A DNA stretch of 64,000 nucleotides. Source: Sulfitobacter sp. W027. Its GTDB lineage: Bacteria; Pseudomonadota; Alphaproteobacteria; Rhodobacterales; Rhodobacteraceae. Of this stretch, positions 1-9,486 are shown piece after piece. Where the stretch lies: assembly GCF_025143985.1 (NCBI RefSeq), contig NZ_CP083564.1, forward strand, positions 1,055,501 to 1,119,500, written 5' to 3'. The notes under the pieces are model-generated. The model had not been told where the DNA came from. It saw only the letters and a program-made list of their open reading frames with translations, and ran no database searches. Position numbers and translations under genes: made by a program. Numbering within the stretch: position 1 is the stretch's first letter; each line of letters opens with the position of its first letter.

Positions 1-680
1 ACATACTCGAGATGACGCCCAGCCATGAGGACGGCAGCGGTCCGATGAAGGTCAAGCCGACCAATGGCACCGAGAAAATGTTCGACCAAGTGCTCTTTGC
101 CACGGGTCGTCGCCCCAACAGCGACGACATGGGGCTGGAAGAGGTCGGCGTGAAACTCGGCCGTGGCGGAGAGATCGAGGTCGACGAATACAGCCAGACT
201 GCTGTGCCGTCGATCTACGCCATCGGCGATGTGACCAACCGGATCAACCTGACACCGGTGGCGATCCGCGAAGGCATGGCCTTTGTCGAGACCGTCTTTG
301 GCGGCAATCCGACCCCGGTGGACCATGACCTTGTGCCCTCGGCGATCTTTACCCAACCCGAAATGGGAACGGTGGGGCTGAGCGAGGAAGACGCCCGTGA
401 GAAGGGGCCGATTGAGGTCTATGCGACTTCTTTCAAGCCGATGCAGGGTGCCTTTGCCGGAAAGGCGGATCGGGTGTTGATGAAGCTGATCGTGGATGCG
501 GAAAATCGCACCGTTCTGGGCTGTCATATCGTCGCACCTAACGCGGGCGAATTGATCCAGATGGTGGGCATCGCGGTCAAGATGGGTGCTACGAAAGAAC
601 AGTTTGATGCCACCTGCGCGGTACACCCGACCATGTCCGAAGAACTGGTCACCATGCGCAATCCGGTGCGAACTGCTTGA
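1..680 (+). CDS. gor: Glutathione-disulfide reductase, C-terminal part (cut by window start)
   Basis: The reading frame is open from the first full codon at position 3, so the gene begins before the window; about 225 C-terminal residues are present. The flavoenzyme reduces glutathione disulfide with NADPH in the cytosol. Visible are the ATGRRPN segment, the FAD-contacting AIGDVTN motif, and the dimerisation domain ending with HPTMSEE, whose His-Glu pair is the catalytic acid/base of this family. The N-terminal FAD fold and redox CxxxxC are outside the window. The next gene, hflK, starts 68 bases downstream. Other pyridine nucleotide-disulfide reductases are possible, but the C-terminus reads as glutathione reductase. 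Confidence 0.9.
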   Translation, partial: ILEMTPSHEDGSGPMKVKPTNGTEKMFDQVLFATGRRPNSDDMGLEEVGVKLGRGGEIEVDEYSQTAVPSIYAIGDVTNRINLTPVAIREGMAFVETVFGGNPTPVDHDLVPSAIFTQPEMGTVGLSEEDAREKGPIEVYATSFKPMQGAFAGKADRVLMKLIVDAENRTVLGCHIVAPNAGELIQMVGIAVKMGATKEQFDATCAVHPTMSEELVTMRNPVRTA

Positions 681-748
681 ATTCCACGCGATTGCGTACA
701 ATTTTTAGAACGATAGGCCGCATGGGCGGCCAAGAGGGGAACATAACA

Positions 749-1972
749 ATGGCAGGAAATTCGCAAGGCCCTTGGGGGGGCGGCGGAGGCGGCAACCGGG
801 GTAACGGCGGAGACCGTGACACCGGTGGAGACCGCGGCAACGGAGGACGCAAAGAAGGTCCACGCGGGCAGGGCGGTGACCGTCCGCAAATGCCGGAGAT
901 CGACGATCTGGTCCGCAAGGGTCAAGAGCAGCTTCGCGTCCTGATGGGCGGCCGTGGCGGTGACCGGGGCAATGGCACCGGTGGCGGTGGCCGTGGCCCG
1001 GGTGGGCCGGGTGTGACCCGCTCGACCGTTGGCATCGCGCTGTTGGCGGGTGTGGCGCTCTGGGGTTTTGCGAGCTTTTATACTGTGCGTCCCGAACAGC
1101 AGTCGATTGAACTGTTCTTGGGCGAGTTCTCGGGCATTGGCACCGAAGGTCTGAACTTTGCCCCATGGCCGCTGGTCACGGCAGAGGTCTTTGACGTTAC
1201 CACCAACCGCACCGAGGAACTCGGCGTGCGGCGCGGCGGCGGCGGCAATGACGGGCTGATGCTGACGACCGACGAAAACATCGTCGACATCGATTTTCAG
1301 GTGGTCTGGAACATTAAGAACGCGCGCGACTTCAAATTCTCGCTGCGTGATCCCGAAGCTTCTGTTCGTGCGATTTCCGAATCCGCGATGCGTGAGGTTA
1401 TCGCTCAGTCTGAACTCGCGCCGATCCTGAACCGGGATCGTGGTGCTGTGGCTGACCGGGTCAAGGAATTGATCCAAACTACGCTCGACAACCGCAACAC
1501 CGGCATCAACGTGCTGCGCGTGAACGTGAACAAGGTCGACCCGCCCAGCCAGACCGTGCAGGTTACTGATCCGAATGGTAACACCACCACGCAATCGGTC
1601 GTCGATGCCTTCCGCGACGTGCAGGCCGCCGAGCAGGAGCGTGACCGGGTGGAGCGTCAGGCGGATGCCTATGCCAACCGTCGCACGGCTGAGGCGCGCG
1701 GTGAATCCGCGCAGCTTTTGGAAGCCGCCGAAGGTTACCGCGCCCGTGTGGTGAACGACGCTGTGGGTGAAGCCAGCCGCTTTGAAGCTGTGCTGGAAGA
1801 ATACCGCAACGCGCCCGAAGTAACGCGCAAACGTCTGTATCTTGAGACCATGGAAAAGGTGCTGGGCGACGTGGATAAAATCATCCTCGAAAACGGCAGC
1901 GGCCAAGACGGTCAGGGCGTTGTCCCCTATCTGCCACTCAACGAGCTGCGACGCAGCGGAGGGTCGAACTGA
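749..1972 (+). CDS. hflK: FtsH protease activity modulator HflK
   Basis: HflK forms with HflC a large inner-membrane SPFH complex that surrounds and modulates the FtsH protease. The 407-residue product has a Gly/Arg/Asp-rich cytoplasmic N-terminus (residues 1-90), one membrane segment (about 94-113), a band-7/SPFH domain in the periplasm, and an Ala/Glu/Arg-rich coiled coil (AAEQERDRVERQADAYANR region). A longer frame opens at 677, but that start would overlap the gor stop. The ATG at 749 has AGAGGGGA just upstream and gives the usual N-terminus. The stop overlaps the hflC start by one base, so translation is probably coupled. Confidence 0.95.
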   Translation: MAGNSQGPWGGGGGGNRGNGGDRDTGGDRGNGGRKEGPRGQGGDRPQMPEIDDLVRKGQEQLRVLMGGRGGDRGNGTGGGGRGPGGPGVTRSTVGIALLAGVALWGFASFYTVRPEQQSIELFLGEFSGIGTEGLNFAPWPLVTAEVFDVTTNRTEELGVRRGGGGNDGLMLTTDENIVDIDFQVVWNIKNARDFKFSLRDPEASVRAISESAMREVIAQSELAPILNRDRGAVADRVKELIQTTLDNRNTGINVLRVNVNKVDPPSQTVQVTDPNGNTTTQSVVDAFRDVQAAEQERDRVERQADAYANRRTAEARGESAQLLEAAEGYRARVVNDAVGEASRFEAVLEEYRNAPEVTRKRLYLETMEKVLGDVDKIILENGSGQDGQGVVPYLPLNELRRSGGSN

Positions 1973-2871
1973 TGCGGAAAACAAGTTTTATCATTCCCAT
2001 CTTGGTGATCGCCATCGTGGGTGTCCTCTCGGCTGTATTCGTCGTGGACGAGCGTGAAAAAGCGCTGGTGCTGCGTTTCGGCCAGATCAAACAGGTGCGC
2101 AACGAGCCGGGCATTGGCTTTAAAGTCCCTTTCTTGGACGAGGTCGTGCGCTACGAAGACCGCATCTTGTCGCTGGAAACCCCGGTGATCGAAGTCACCC
2201 CCGCCGATGACCGCCGTTTGGAAATCGACGCCTTCGTGCTCTACCGGATCGACGACATGGTCCAGTACCGGCAGGCTTTGGGTGCAGGCGGTGAACGTCA
2301 GGCCGAGAGCGAAATGGGCGGCATCATGGAAAGCCAAATCCGTGCCGTGCTCGGTTCGCAAGGTGTGACCTCCAACACGATCCTTTCGCCTGAGCGGTCT
2401 GACCTGATGGAGCAAATCCGTGTGCGTGCCGATGCCCGTGCGCAGGCACTTGGCCTCAAGGTTGTCGATGTGCGGCTGCGTCAAACCAACCTGCCTGAGC
2501 AGAACTTTGATGCGACGTTGCAGCGGATGATCGCCGAGCGTGAGCGTGAAGCCACCGACGAACGCGCCCGTGGCCGCGAAGCCGCGCAGCGTGTGACTGC
2601 CCTTGCAGACCGGACCTATGAAGAGATCCTCTCGGAGGCGCGCCGTGATGCGCGGATCATCGAAGGTGAGGCCGACGCCCAGCGAAACAACATCTTCGCA
2701 CAGGCTTATGGCAAGGATCAGGAGTTCTTTGAATTCTACCGGTCGTTGACGGCCTATGAGCAGGCCTTGCAGGGCGACAACTCGACGATGGTGATGTCAC
2801 CGGACAGCGAGTTCTTTAACTACCTGCGCTCTGATCAGGGCAGCCGCTCTGTCGAGGGCGAACGCGAGTGA
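1972..2871 (+). CDS. hflC: Protease modulator HflC
   Basis: HflC is the partner SPFH protein of HflK. The 299-residue product has an N-terminal membrane anchor (about residues 5-22) followed directly by the VDEREKALVLRFGQI segment that opens the band-7 domain, then a charged helical region (IAEREREATDERARGREAAQ). Length is typical for the family. Start and stop codons overlap both neighbours (TGATG with hflK, GTGA with the DUF2065 gene), which indicates one operon. The known role is to control access of substrates such as SecY to FtsH; nothing here contradicts that. Confidence 0.95.
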   Translation: MRKTSFIIPILVIAIVGVLSAVFVVDEREKALVLRFGQIKQVRNEPGIGFKVPFLDEVVRYEDRILSLETPVIEVTPADDRRLEIDAFVLYRIDDMVQYRQALGAGGERQAESEMGGIMESQIRAVLGSQGVTSNTILSPERSDLMEQIRVRADARAQALGLKVVDVRLRQTNLPEQNFDATLQRMIAEREREATDERARGREAAQRVTALADRTYEEILSEARRDARIIEGEADAQRNNIFAQAYGKDQEFFEFYRSLTAYEQALQGDNSTMVMSPDSEFFNYLRSDQGSRSVEGERE

Positions 2872-3062
2872 GCCTTGTTTTACTGGCTCTCGGGTCGGTT
2901 CTGATATTCGAGGGGCTGGTGTACGCACTGGCCCCTTCGTTTTTGGAGCAGATGCTTGAGATATTGCGCCGCATTCCCGAGGCTGCTCTGCGCCAACTCG
3001 GCGCGTTGGCGGTGGTGGCGGGGCTGATGCTGGTCTGGCTCGCGTTCCAGCTTGGCGTATAG
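2868..3062 (+). CDS. DUF2065 small inner-membrane protein
   Basis: This 64-residue protein consists almost wholly of two hydrophobic segments (about residues 3-20 and 42-62) joined by a short amphipathic stretch containing LRRIPEAALRQLG. This is the pattern of the DUF2065 (YjeT) family, commonly found next to hflKC. The GTG start lies inside the hflC stop (GTGA), so expression should be coupled to hflC. Its function is unknown; the location suggests an accessory part of the HflKC-FtsH complex, which is inference only. Confidence 0.8.
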   Translation: MSLVLLALGSVLIFEGLVYALAPSFLEQMLEILRRIPEAALRQLGALAVVAGLMLVWLAFQLGV

Positions 3063-3155
3063 GGACGCGTGAAGGCGCCGAGATACCAAGTGGTTTCCGC
3101 TTGGGCTTCCACAATGGTCACATGACGCCGCACAAATTCGTCATGCGCTTGGCAG

Positions 3156-3182
3156 TTGAAATGACTGTGATCGGCCCCATCT
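3156..3182 (+). promoter_or_regulatory. Sigma-32 (RpoH) type promoter before degP
   Basis: TTGAAA at 3156-3161 is followed after 13 bases by CCCCATCT at 3175-3182. This is an almost exact match to the heat-shock consensus (CTTGAAA, 11-15 bases, CCCCATnT). Transcription would begin near 3188, about 70 bases before the degP start. Heat-shock control of a DegP-type protease makes biological sense. Confidence 0.75.
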
Positions 3183-3257
3183 TTCATGTTGCAGCGCGTC
3201 CGTTCGGAATGCACTCTGCCCACGTTGGCAACAACAGGAACAATCAGGAGACGATGA

Positions 3258-4745
3258 ATGCAGGCCAAGGCGGTTTCCCTGTCCAAAACAGCACAACACA
3301 CCCAATGGATGCGAGCGATGGCAATGGGGGTGATGGCGCTGACCCTCTTGATCCTGCAAGCCAGCATGGCGCTGGCCAAACCCGAAAGCCTCGCCCCGCT
3401 CGCGGAAAAGATCAGCCCCTCGGTGGTGAATATCACCACATCGACCACAGTTGAGGGCCGCACCGGGCCTCAGGGCATCGTTCCCGAAGGCTCTCCTTTC
3501 GAGGATTTCTTCCGCGAGTTTCAGGACCGCAACAACGATGGCGAGGGCAACCGTCCGCGTCGGTCTTCGGCGCTTGGCTCAGGCTTTGTGATCTCCGAAG
3601 ACGGCTATGTCGTGACCAACAACCACGTCATCGAAAGCGCTGATGAGATTACGATCGAATTCTTCTCGGGCGAGGAACTGGTTGCCAAAGTGATCGGTAC
3701 CGACCCCAAGACCGACATTGCCTTGCTGAAGGTCGAAGCCAAACAGCCGCTGCCCTTCGTCTCTTTCGGGGACAGCAACGCTGCGCGTGTTGGCGATTGG
3801 GTCATCGCCATGGGCAATCCGTTAGGGCAGGGCTTTTCTGTTTCTGCGGGCATCGTCTCTGCGCGGAACCGGGCGCTGTCGGGCACCTATGACGATTACA
3901 TCCAGACCGACGCCGCGATCAACCGGGGCAACTCCGGTGGGCCGTTGTTCAACATGGATGGCGAAGTGATCGGCGTGAACACCGCAATCCTGTCGCCCAA
4001 TGGCGGCTCCATCGGCATCGGTTTTTCGATGGCCTCCAACGTGGTGACACGGGTGATCGATCAGTTGAAAGAGTTCGGTGAGACCCGCCGCGGTTGGCTG
4101 GGCGTGCGCATTCAGGACGTGACCGATGATGTGGCCGATGCCATGGGTCTTAAGAAAGCCGTTGGCGCGTTGATCACCGATGTGCCGGAAGGCCCGGCTC
4201 GGGATGCAGGGCTTAAAACCGGCGACGTGATCAAATCCTTTGACGGTGTTGAAGTGATCGATACCCGTGGTCTGGTGCGTCAGGTGGGCAATAGCCCTGT
4301 GGGCGCGACCGTGCGCGTGACTGTGTTGCGCGATGGCAAGACCCAGACCATCAAGGTTGTGCTTGGCCGCCGCGAAGATGCGGATAGCGCGGTGCCTGCT
4401 GCAATGGATGAAAACGCCGATGACGGCACCGGGGCTGAGCCGCAGTCGACACTGCTGATGGGCCTGACACTGACACCGCTCACGGACGCGCTCCGCGCCG
4501 AGCTTGGGGCGGATGACGGTACGACCGGCCTTGCAGTGACGGATGTCGATCAGACTTCGGAGGCTTTCGAGAAGGGCCTGCGGATGGGCGATATCATTAC
4601 CGAAGCCGGTCAGGAGAAGGTGACCAGCATTTCCGACCTAGAGGCGCGGATCGCCGCTGCGAAGGACGCTGGCCGCAAGTCGCTACTGCTGTTGGTACGT
4701 CGGGGCGGCGACCCCCGCTTTGTGGCGCTGTCGCTGGCAGAGTAA
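3258..4745 (+). CDS. degP: Do-family periplasmic serine endopeptidase/chaperone (DegP/HtrA)
   Basis: The 495-residue precursor has a Sec signal sequence ending near residue 40 (SMALA). The trypsin-like domain carries a complete triad: His123 in TNNHVIES, Asp153 in TDIALLK and Ser226 in GNSGGPLF. Two PDZ domains follow (about 290-380 and 405-490). It degrades or refolds damaged periplasmic proteins. CAGGAG lies 7 bases before the ATG at 3258; an ATG four bases earlier is in another frame. A sigma-32-type promoter lies upstream and a strong terminator follows at once. Placement beside hflKC groups two envelope quality-control functions. DegP versus DegQ cannot be settled from sequence alone. 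Confidence 0.95.
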   Translation: MQAKAVSLSKTAQHTQWMRAMAMGVMALTLLILQASMALAKPESLAPLAEKISPSVVNITTSTTVEGRTGPQGIVPEGSPFEDFFREFQDRNNDGEGNRPRRSSALGSGFVISEDGYVVTNNHVIESADEITIEFFSGEELVAKVIGTDPKTDIALLKVEAKQPLPFVSFGDSNAARVGDWVIAMGNPLGQGFSVSAGIVSARNRALSGTYDDYIQTDAAINRGNSGGPLFNMDGEVIGVNTAILSPNGGSIGIGFSMASNVVTRVIDQLKEFGETRRGWLGVRIQDVTDDVADAMGLKKAVGALITDVPEGPARDAGLKTGDVIKSFDGVEVIDTRGLVRQVGNSPVGATVRVTVLRDGKTQTIKVVLGRREDADSAVPAAMDENADDGTGAEPQSTLLMGLTLTPLTDALRAELGADDGTTGLAVTDVDQTSEAFEKGLRMGDIITEAGQEKVTSISDLEARIAAAKDAGRKSLLLLVRRGGDPRFVALSLAE

Positions 4746-4764
4746 TTCGCTGAGATAAAAGTTA

Positions 4765-4790
4765 AAAAGGGCGCCCTCGGGCGCCCTTTT
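4765..4790 (+). terminator. Intrinsic terminator after degP
   Basis: An 8-bp GC-rich stem (GGGCGCCC on both sides, 4769-4776 and 4779-4786) is extended by four A-T pairs and ends in TTTT. The A-run on the other side means it can also serve the convergent lipoprotein gene. Confidence 0.85.
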
Positions 4791-4801
4791 GCGTTTCGGG
4801 A

Positions 4802-5353
4802 TCAGCCGCCTTGCCGGGGCACCGCGACCAATCCAAGCGCGCGGGCGGTGGTAAGCGACAGCACTTCACTATTCGGCCCCTGCCGCGCCTGATAGCGCCG
4901 CACCGCCTGCCGTGTGGCGGCGTCCATTTCGCCCGTGATCGGCCCGCTGTAATAACCACGCGCCTGTAGCGCGCGTTGCAACGTGCTGTTGAACTCCACC
5001 GTGAGCACATCGGGGCAGGGGGTCTCAAACCAGTTGTCGACCCGCGCGCGTACAATCTCTTGCCGTGTCTCGGTTTTGTAGACCGGCGGCTTGGCAATGC
5101 TGCCATCGGGGTTCATCTTGGCGGGGGTGACTTCGACCTGTTCGGTCACCGTTTCAATTACCGCAGGGCTGACCGTGCGGCCCCAGCAACTGCCCTCAGC
5201 CGCGCCTGCTGGGCCGTTGCGCGTTGCCTCCAATACCCCCGGCTCCGGGCGCGGCGTGGCCGGGGTCGTGCTGTCACACCCCGCTATCCCGGCCACCGCC
5301 AAGAGCAGCGCCCCGCGCAGGGTGGCGGATCGGAATGTGATGGGCTGTTTCAT
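4802..5353 (-). CDS. Peptidoglycan-binding-domain lipoprotein
   Basis: From the ATG at 5353 the product has 183 residues. The N-terminus is a lipoprotein signal with the lipobox IAGC, so the mature protein would be anchored by a lipidated Cys. The last 60 residues form a PG_binding_1 fold (TLQRALQARGYYSGPITGEMD followed by TRQAVRRYQ), which binds peptidoglycan or organises wall enzymes. The middle part (GSCWGRTVSPAVIETVTEQV) is not recognised. The frame extends 24 codons further upstream, but that N-terminus is not signal-like. Likely located in the inner leaflet of the outer membrane; function otherwise unknown. Confidence 0.8.
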   Translation of the reverse strand: MKQPITFRSATLRGALLLAVAGIAGCDSTTPATPRPEPGVLEATRNGPAGAAEGSCWGRTVSPAVIETVTEQVEVTPAKMNPDGSIAKPPVYKTETRQEIVRARVDNWFETPCPDVLTVEFNSTLQRALQARGYYSGPITGEMDAATRQAVRRYQARQGPNSEVLSLTTARALGLVAVPRQGG

Positions 5354-5442
5354 GCCGGTTCTTTCGGGGCTTGCCTGTCGTTCGCGGTGCAGACTAGCGG
5401 GATGCGCAGACCTTGCCCACCGCAATGTCGTGCAAAGCCTGA

Positions 5443-5843
<401 letters not shown>

Positions 5844-5844
<1 letters not shown>

Positions 5845-6539
5845 TGCGGGCGATCGGCGCGGCACTGTTTGCGCTGATCGCGACCAGCGCCGCGGCGGAG
5901 ACGATCACCGCCGCGCGCTATATCTCGCCCACCGGGCGCTACGCCCATGGCATTCTCGGCGACGCGCTGGAATGGGGCGGGTTGCAGTTGTCCTTGGCGG
6001 ACGGAAGCGCACGGCGTTTCGATTTGCCCCGTGACCATGTATTCGAAGATATCGCCCCTCGGCTGGTCGATGTGACCGGCGACGGCGCGCCCGAAGTCAT
6101 GGTGATTGAGACCGACATGAACCGAGGTGCGGCGCTGGCGATCTATGGCCCTGATGGTAAAATCACCGAAACCCCGCATATCGGCCAGAGCAACCGTTGG
6201 TTGGCACCCATAGGCGCCGCCGATCTCGACGGTGACGGTGCGGTTGAGATTGCCTATGTCGACCGCCCCCATCTGGCGCGGGTGCTGCGGGTCTGGCGCT
6301 TTGCCGATGGCGGACTCAGCGAAGTGGCCCAAATGCCGGGGCTGACCAATCATCGAATCGGCGAGTCCCATATCTCAGGCGGCCTCCGCGATTGCGGTGC
6401 CGGGCCGGAAATGGTGCTGGCGGATGCGGATTGGCAGCGCGTGGTGGGGGTCACCCTGAAGGGTGGGGAGCTTGCGCCGCGCGACATCGGCCCTTTTGAG
6501 GGGGCCGAAAGCTTTGCCACGGCACTTGCCTGTGAATAG
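5844..6539 (+). CDS. Secreted FG-GAP/VCBS-repeat protein, function unknown
   Basis: The 231-residue protein starts with a Sec signal peptide (cleavage after about residue 18, TSAAA-E). It then shows calcium-binding-like beta-propeller blade motifs DVTGDGAPEVMV and DLDGDGAVEIAYVD, with a third, weaker repeat near the C-terminus. Such FG-GAP/VCBS repeats form blades of a propeller, but only two clear ones are present, so a partial propeller or a divergent family is likely. It is translationally coupled to the ferredoxin gene; no functional link is known. Predicted periplasmic. Confidence 0.7.
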
Positions 6540-6581
6540 GGGCGTCGCGGCGGCCTAAGCGGCTGACTAAGCCGCCGCCGA

Positions 6582-7847
6582 TTAGCTCAGCGCGCGCCAG
6601 CCGATGTCGCGGCGGCAGAAGCCTTCGGGCCAATCGATCCCGTCGACCATCGCATAGGCACGCTCTTGCGCTTCGGCCAATGTATCCCCGCGCGCGGTGA
6701 CGTTCAGCACGCGGCCGCCGTTGGCCAAGATTGCCCCGTCCTGTGCCACAGTGCCCGCGTGGAACACCATATTGGCGCTGTCTTCGGGCAGGTCTTTCAG
6801 CCCTTTGATCTCGCTACCCTTGGCATAGGCACCGGGATAGCCATTCGCCGCCATCACCACGGTCAGCGCGTGGTCTTCAGCCCAGTTGACCTGCATATCG
6901 GCCAGCGAGCCCTTGGCCGTCGCCTGCATCAGATCAAAAGCCTGTGCGCCGAGGCGCATCATCAAAACTTGGCATTCCGGGTCACCAAAGCGCACGTTAT
7001 ATTCCACCAAACGCGGCGCACCGTCTTTGATCATCAACCCGGCATAAAGCACGCCCTGATAGGGCATCCCGCGCTTGGCCATCTCGGCCATACAGGGGCG
7101 GATGATCTCGTCGAGGGCGCGTTCGGCGATCTCGTCGCTCAGCACCGGAGCGGGGGAGTAGGCACCCATGCCGCCGGTATTGGGGCCGCTGTCACCTTCG
7201 CCGACGCGCTTGTGGTCTTGGGCCGTTCCGATGGGCAGCACCGTCTCCCCGTCGCAGAGCACGAAAAAGGACGCCTCTTCGCCTTCCATGAACTCTTCGA
7301 TCACCACTTCCGCGCCCGCCTCGCCAAAGGCACCGTCAAACATCTCATCCACGGCGGCCAGCGCTTCGGCGTCGGTCATGGCGATAATGACCCCTTTGCC
7401 CGCCGCCAGACCGTCGGCCTTGATCACAATCGGCGCGCCTTGCTTTTCGACATAGGCGCGGGCGCTGGCGGCATCGGTGAAATGGCCATACCCTGCCGTG
7501 GGCGCATCGCAGGCGTCGCAGATTTCCTTGGTAAAGGCTTTGGAAGCCTCCAGCGCCGCCGCCGCTTTGGAGGGGCCGAAAACGTCAAACCCCGCCGCGC
7601 GCAGATCGTCACCCACGCCCGCGGCCAAGGGCGCTTCGGGGCCGATGATGACGAAGTCGATGTTGTTGCCTTCGCAGAAAGCCACCACCGCCGCACCATC
7701 CATGATGTCGAGCTTGGCGCATTGCGCGATGGCCGTGATGCCCGCATTGCCCGGTGCCACGATCAGCTTGTCGCATTTGGGGTTCTGCATGACCGCCCAA
7801 GCAAGTGAATGTTCGCGGCCACCGCTGCCGAGGATCAGGATATTCAT
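6582..7847 (-). CDS. purD: Phosphoribosylamine-glycine ligase (GAR synthetase)
   Basis: This enzyme catalyses the second step of de novo purine synthesis, joining glycine to 5-phosphoribosylamine with ATP. The 421-residue product begins MNILILGSGGREHSLAW (PurD N-domain) and contains the ATP-grasp segments IVIKADGLAAGKGV and LVEYNVRFGDPECQ, which is the family signature. The frame continues upstream past the divergent xseA start, so the ATG at 7847, preceded by GGGAG, is the real start. It is divergent from xseA with only 70 bases between the starts. Confidence 0.96.
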   Translation of the reverse strand: MNILILGSGGREHSLAWAVMQNPKCDKLIVAPGNAGITAIAQCAKLDIMDGAAVVAFCEGNNIDFVIIGPEAPLAAGVGDDLRAAGFDVFGPSKAAAALEASKAFTKEICDACDAPTAGYGHFTDAASARAYVEKQGAPIVIKADGLAAGKGVIIAMTDAEALAAVDEMFDGAFGEAGAEVVIEEFMEGEEASFFVLCDGETVLPIGTAQDHKRVGEGDSGPNTGGMGAYSPAPVLSDEIAERALDEIIRPCMAEMAKRGMPYQGVLYAGLMIKDGAPRLVEYNVRFGDPECQVLMMRLGAQAFDLMQATAKGSLADMQVNWAEDHALTVVMAANGYPGAYAKGSEIKGLKDLPEDSANMVFHAGTVAQDGAILANGGRVLNVTARGDTLAEAQERAYAMVDGIDWPEGFCRRDIGWRALS

Positions 7848-7917
7848 GCCGCGCACTCCCTTGGACTTCTTTGCCCCGCGTTCTAAGCTGGGGTGCCCAC
7901 AGACACAAGGTGCCCAG

Positions 7918-9480
7918 ATGGATCTGTTCGACGACCCCGCCCCCGGTGCAAACAGCCCCGAATTTACCGTCACCGAGCTTTCTGGTGCGATCAAGCGGGT
8001 GATTGAGGGTGAGTTTGCCCATGTCCGGATTCGGGGTGAAGTGGGGCGCGTCAGCCGACCGCGTTCGGGGCATGTCTATCTTGACCTCAAGGACGACCGT
8101 TCGGTGATCTCCGGCGTGATCTGGAAGGGTGTGACCGCACGGCTTGAGACCCAGCCCGAAGAGGGGATGGAGGTCGTCGCCACCGGGCGCATCACCACCT
8201 TCGGCGGACAGTCGAAATACCAGATCGTCATCGAGGATATCAAACCGGCGGGCATGGGCGCGCTGATGGCGCTGCTGGAAAAACGCAAGGCGGCACTGGC
8301 GGCGGAGGGGCTTTTCGCCCCCGAGCGCAAACGCCCGCTGCCCTATTTGCCCGAGATCATCGGCGTGGTGACATCGCCCTCGGGGGCCGTGATCCGCGAC
8401 ATCCTTCACCGGCTGCGGGACCGTTTCCCGCGCAAGGTGCTGATCTGGCCGGTTGCCGTACAGGGCGCGAAATGCGCGCCCGAAGTGGTGCGCGCCATTG
8501 AAGGGTTCAACCGCCTTACCCCCGGCGGCGCGCTGCCCAGGCCTGAGTTGCTCATCGTGGCCCGTGGGGGCGGGTCGGTCGAAGACCTTTGGGGCTTTAA
8601 CGAAGAGAGTGTCGCCCGCGCGGCGGCGGCTTCGGACATCCCGCTGATCTCTGCCGTGGGGCATGAGACCGACACGACGCTGATCGACTTTGTCTCAGAC
8701 AAACGCGCGCCGACGCCTACCGCTGCGGCAGAACTCGCCGTGCCGGTGCGGCATGAATTGGCGGCGTGGCTTGAGGGGCAAGGCGCAAGGATGCGTCAGG
8801 CTTTGAGCCAAGGGTTGACCCGGCGCGGCCAGCGGATGCGCGATGTGGCGCGGGCACTGCCGCGGGCCGATACATTGCTGGAAGGTCCGCGTCAGCGCCT
8901 TGATCGCGGTGGGGAGAAGCTGGCACCCGCCCTTATCGCAGGTGTCCAAGGCCGCCGCGTGAAACTGGCGGATATGTCCGGTGCGCTGCGCCCCGTGACC
9001 CTGCGCCGCCATCTGGATGCCGATCGGCAGCGTCTGGCGCAGCTTTCGGCAAGGCTTGGTCCCGCATGGCAGCGCAACCTTACGGGCCAACGCGAGCGGC
9101 TTGGCGCAAGGATCGACCGTTTTCACCCCGAGGTGTTGCAGCGCCAAATCCTGCGCCGTCGTGAACGGCTGCTAGACCGCACGCAGACTTTCCGCCCTGA
9201 GGTGCTGCTCCGCGACCTCTCCCGCCAAGACCAGCGGTTGAAGGAAGTGCTTGCCCGGCTGGCACGCGCAGGACAAGCGGCACAGGACCGCCGCCGTCGT
9301 CAGATCGAGGCGCTCAGCCGAACCCTTGGCACCCTCGGCTACCGCGAAACCCTCGCGCGCGGCTTTGCCGTGGTGCGCGGCGATGGTGATGTGGTGACTA
9401 GCGCCGAGGCCGCGAAAAATGCCTCCCGGTTGGAGATTGAATTTGCCGATGGTCGGTTGGCAGTCAAAGGCGATAGCTAG
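7918..9480 (+). CDS. xseA: Exodeoxyribonuclease VII large subunit
   Basis: XseA is the catalytic subunit of exonuclease VII, which degrades single-stranded DNA into short oligonucleotides. The 520-residue product has an N-terminal OB fold (EFTVTELSGAIKRVIEG, VRGEVGRVSRPRSGHVYLDLKD). The catalytic core contains VVTSPSGAVIRDI, ARGGGSVEDLWGFNEE and SAVGHETDTTLIDFVSDKRAPTPTAAAEL. A long Arg-rich helical region follows, which in this family binds the XseB subunits. The start is the ATG at 7918 (MDLFDDPAPG), preceded by AAGGTG. The small subunit gene xseB is not nearby. Confidence 0.96.
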   Translation: MDLFDDPAPGANSPEFTVTELSGAIKRVIEGEFAHVRIRGEVGRVSRPRSGHVYLDLKDDRSVISGVIWKGVTARLETQPEEGMEVVATGRITTFGGQSKYQIVIEDIKPAGMGALMALLEKRKAALAAEGLFAPERKRPLPYLPEIIGVVTSPSGAVIRDILHRLRDRFPRKVLIWPVAVQGAKCAPEVVRAIEGFNRLTPGGALPRPELLIVARGGGSVEDLWGFNEESVARAAAASDIPLISAVGHETDTTLIDFVSDKRAPTPTAAAELAVPVRHELAAWLEGQGARMRQALSQGLTRRGQRMRDVARALPRADTLLEGPRQRLDRGGEKLAPALIAGVQGRRVKLADMSGALRPVTLRRHLDADRQRLAQLSARLGPAWQRNLTGQRERLGARIDRFHPEVLQRQILRRRERLLDRTQTFRPEVLLRDLSRQDQRLKEVLARLARAGQAAQDRRRRQIEALSRTLGTLGYRETLARGFAVVRGDGDVVTSAEAAKNASRLEIEFADGRLAVKGDS

Positions 9481-9486
9481 AGTCGC

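Noticed and set aside
524..1984. Minus-strand open frame of 486 codons opposite gor and hflK
   Set aside because: It mirrors the real hflK codons, has no domain signature, and overlaps a strongly supported gene throughout.
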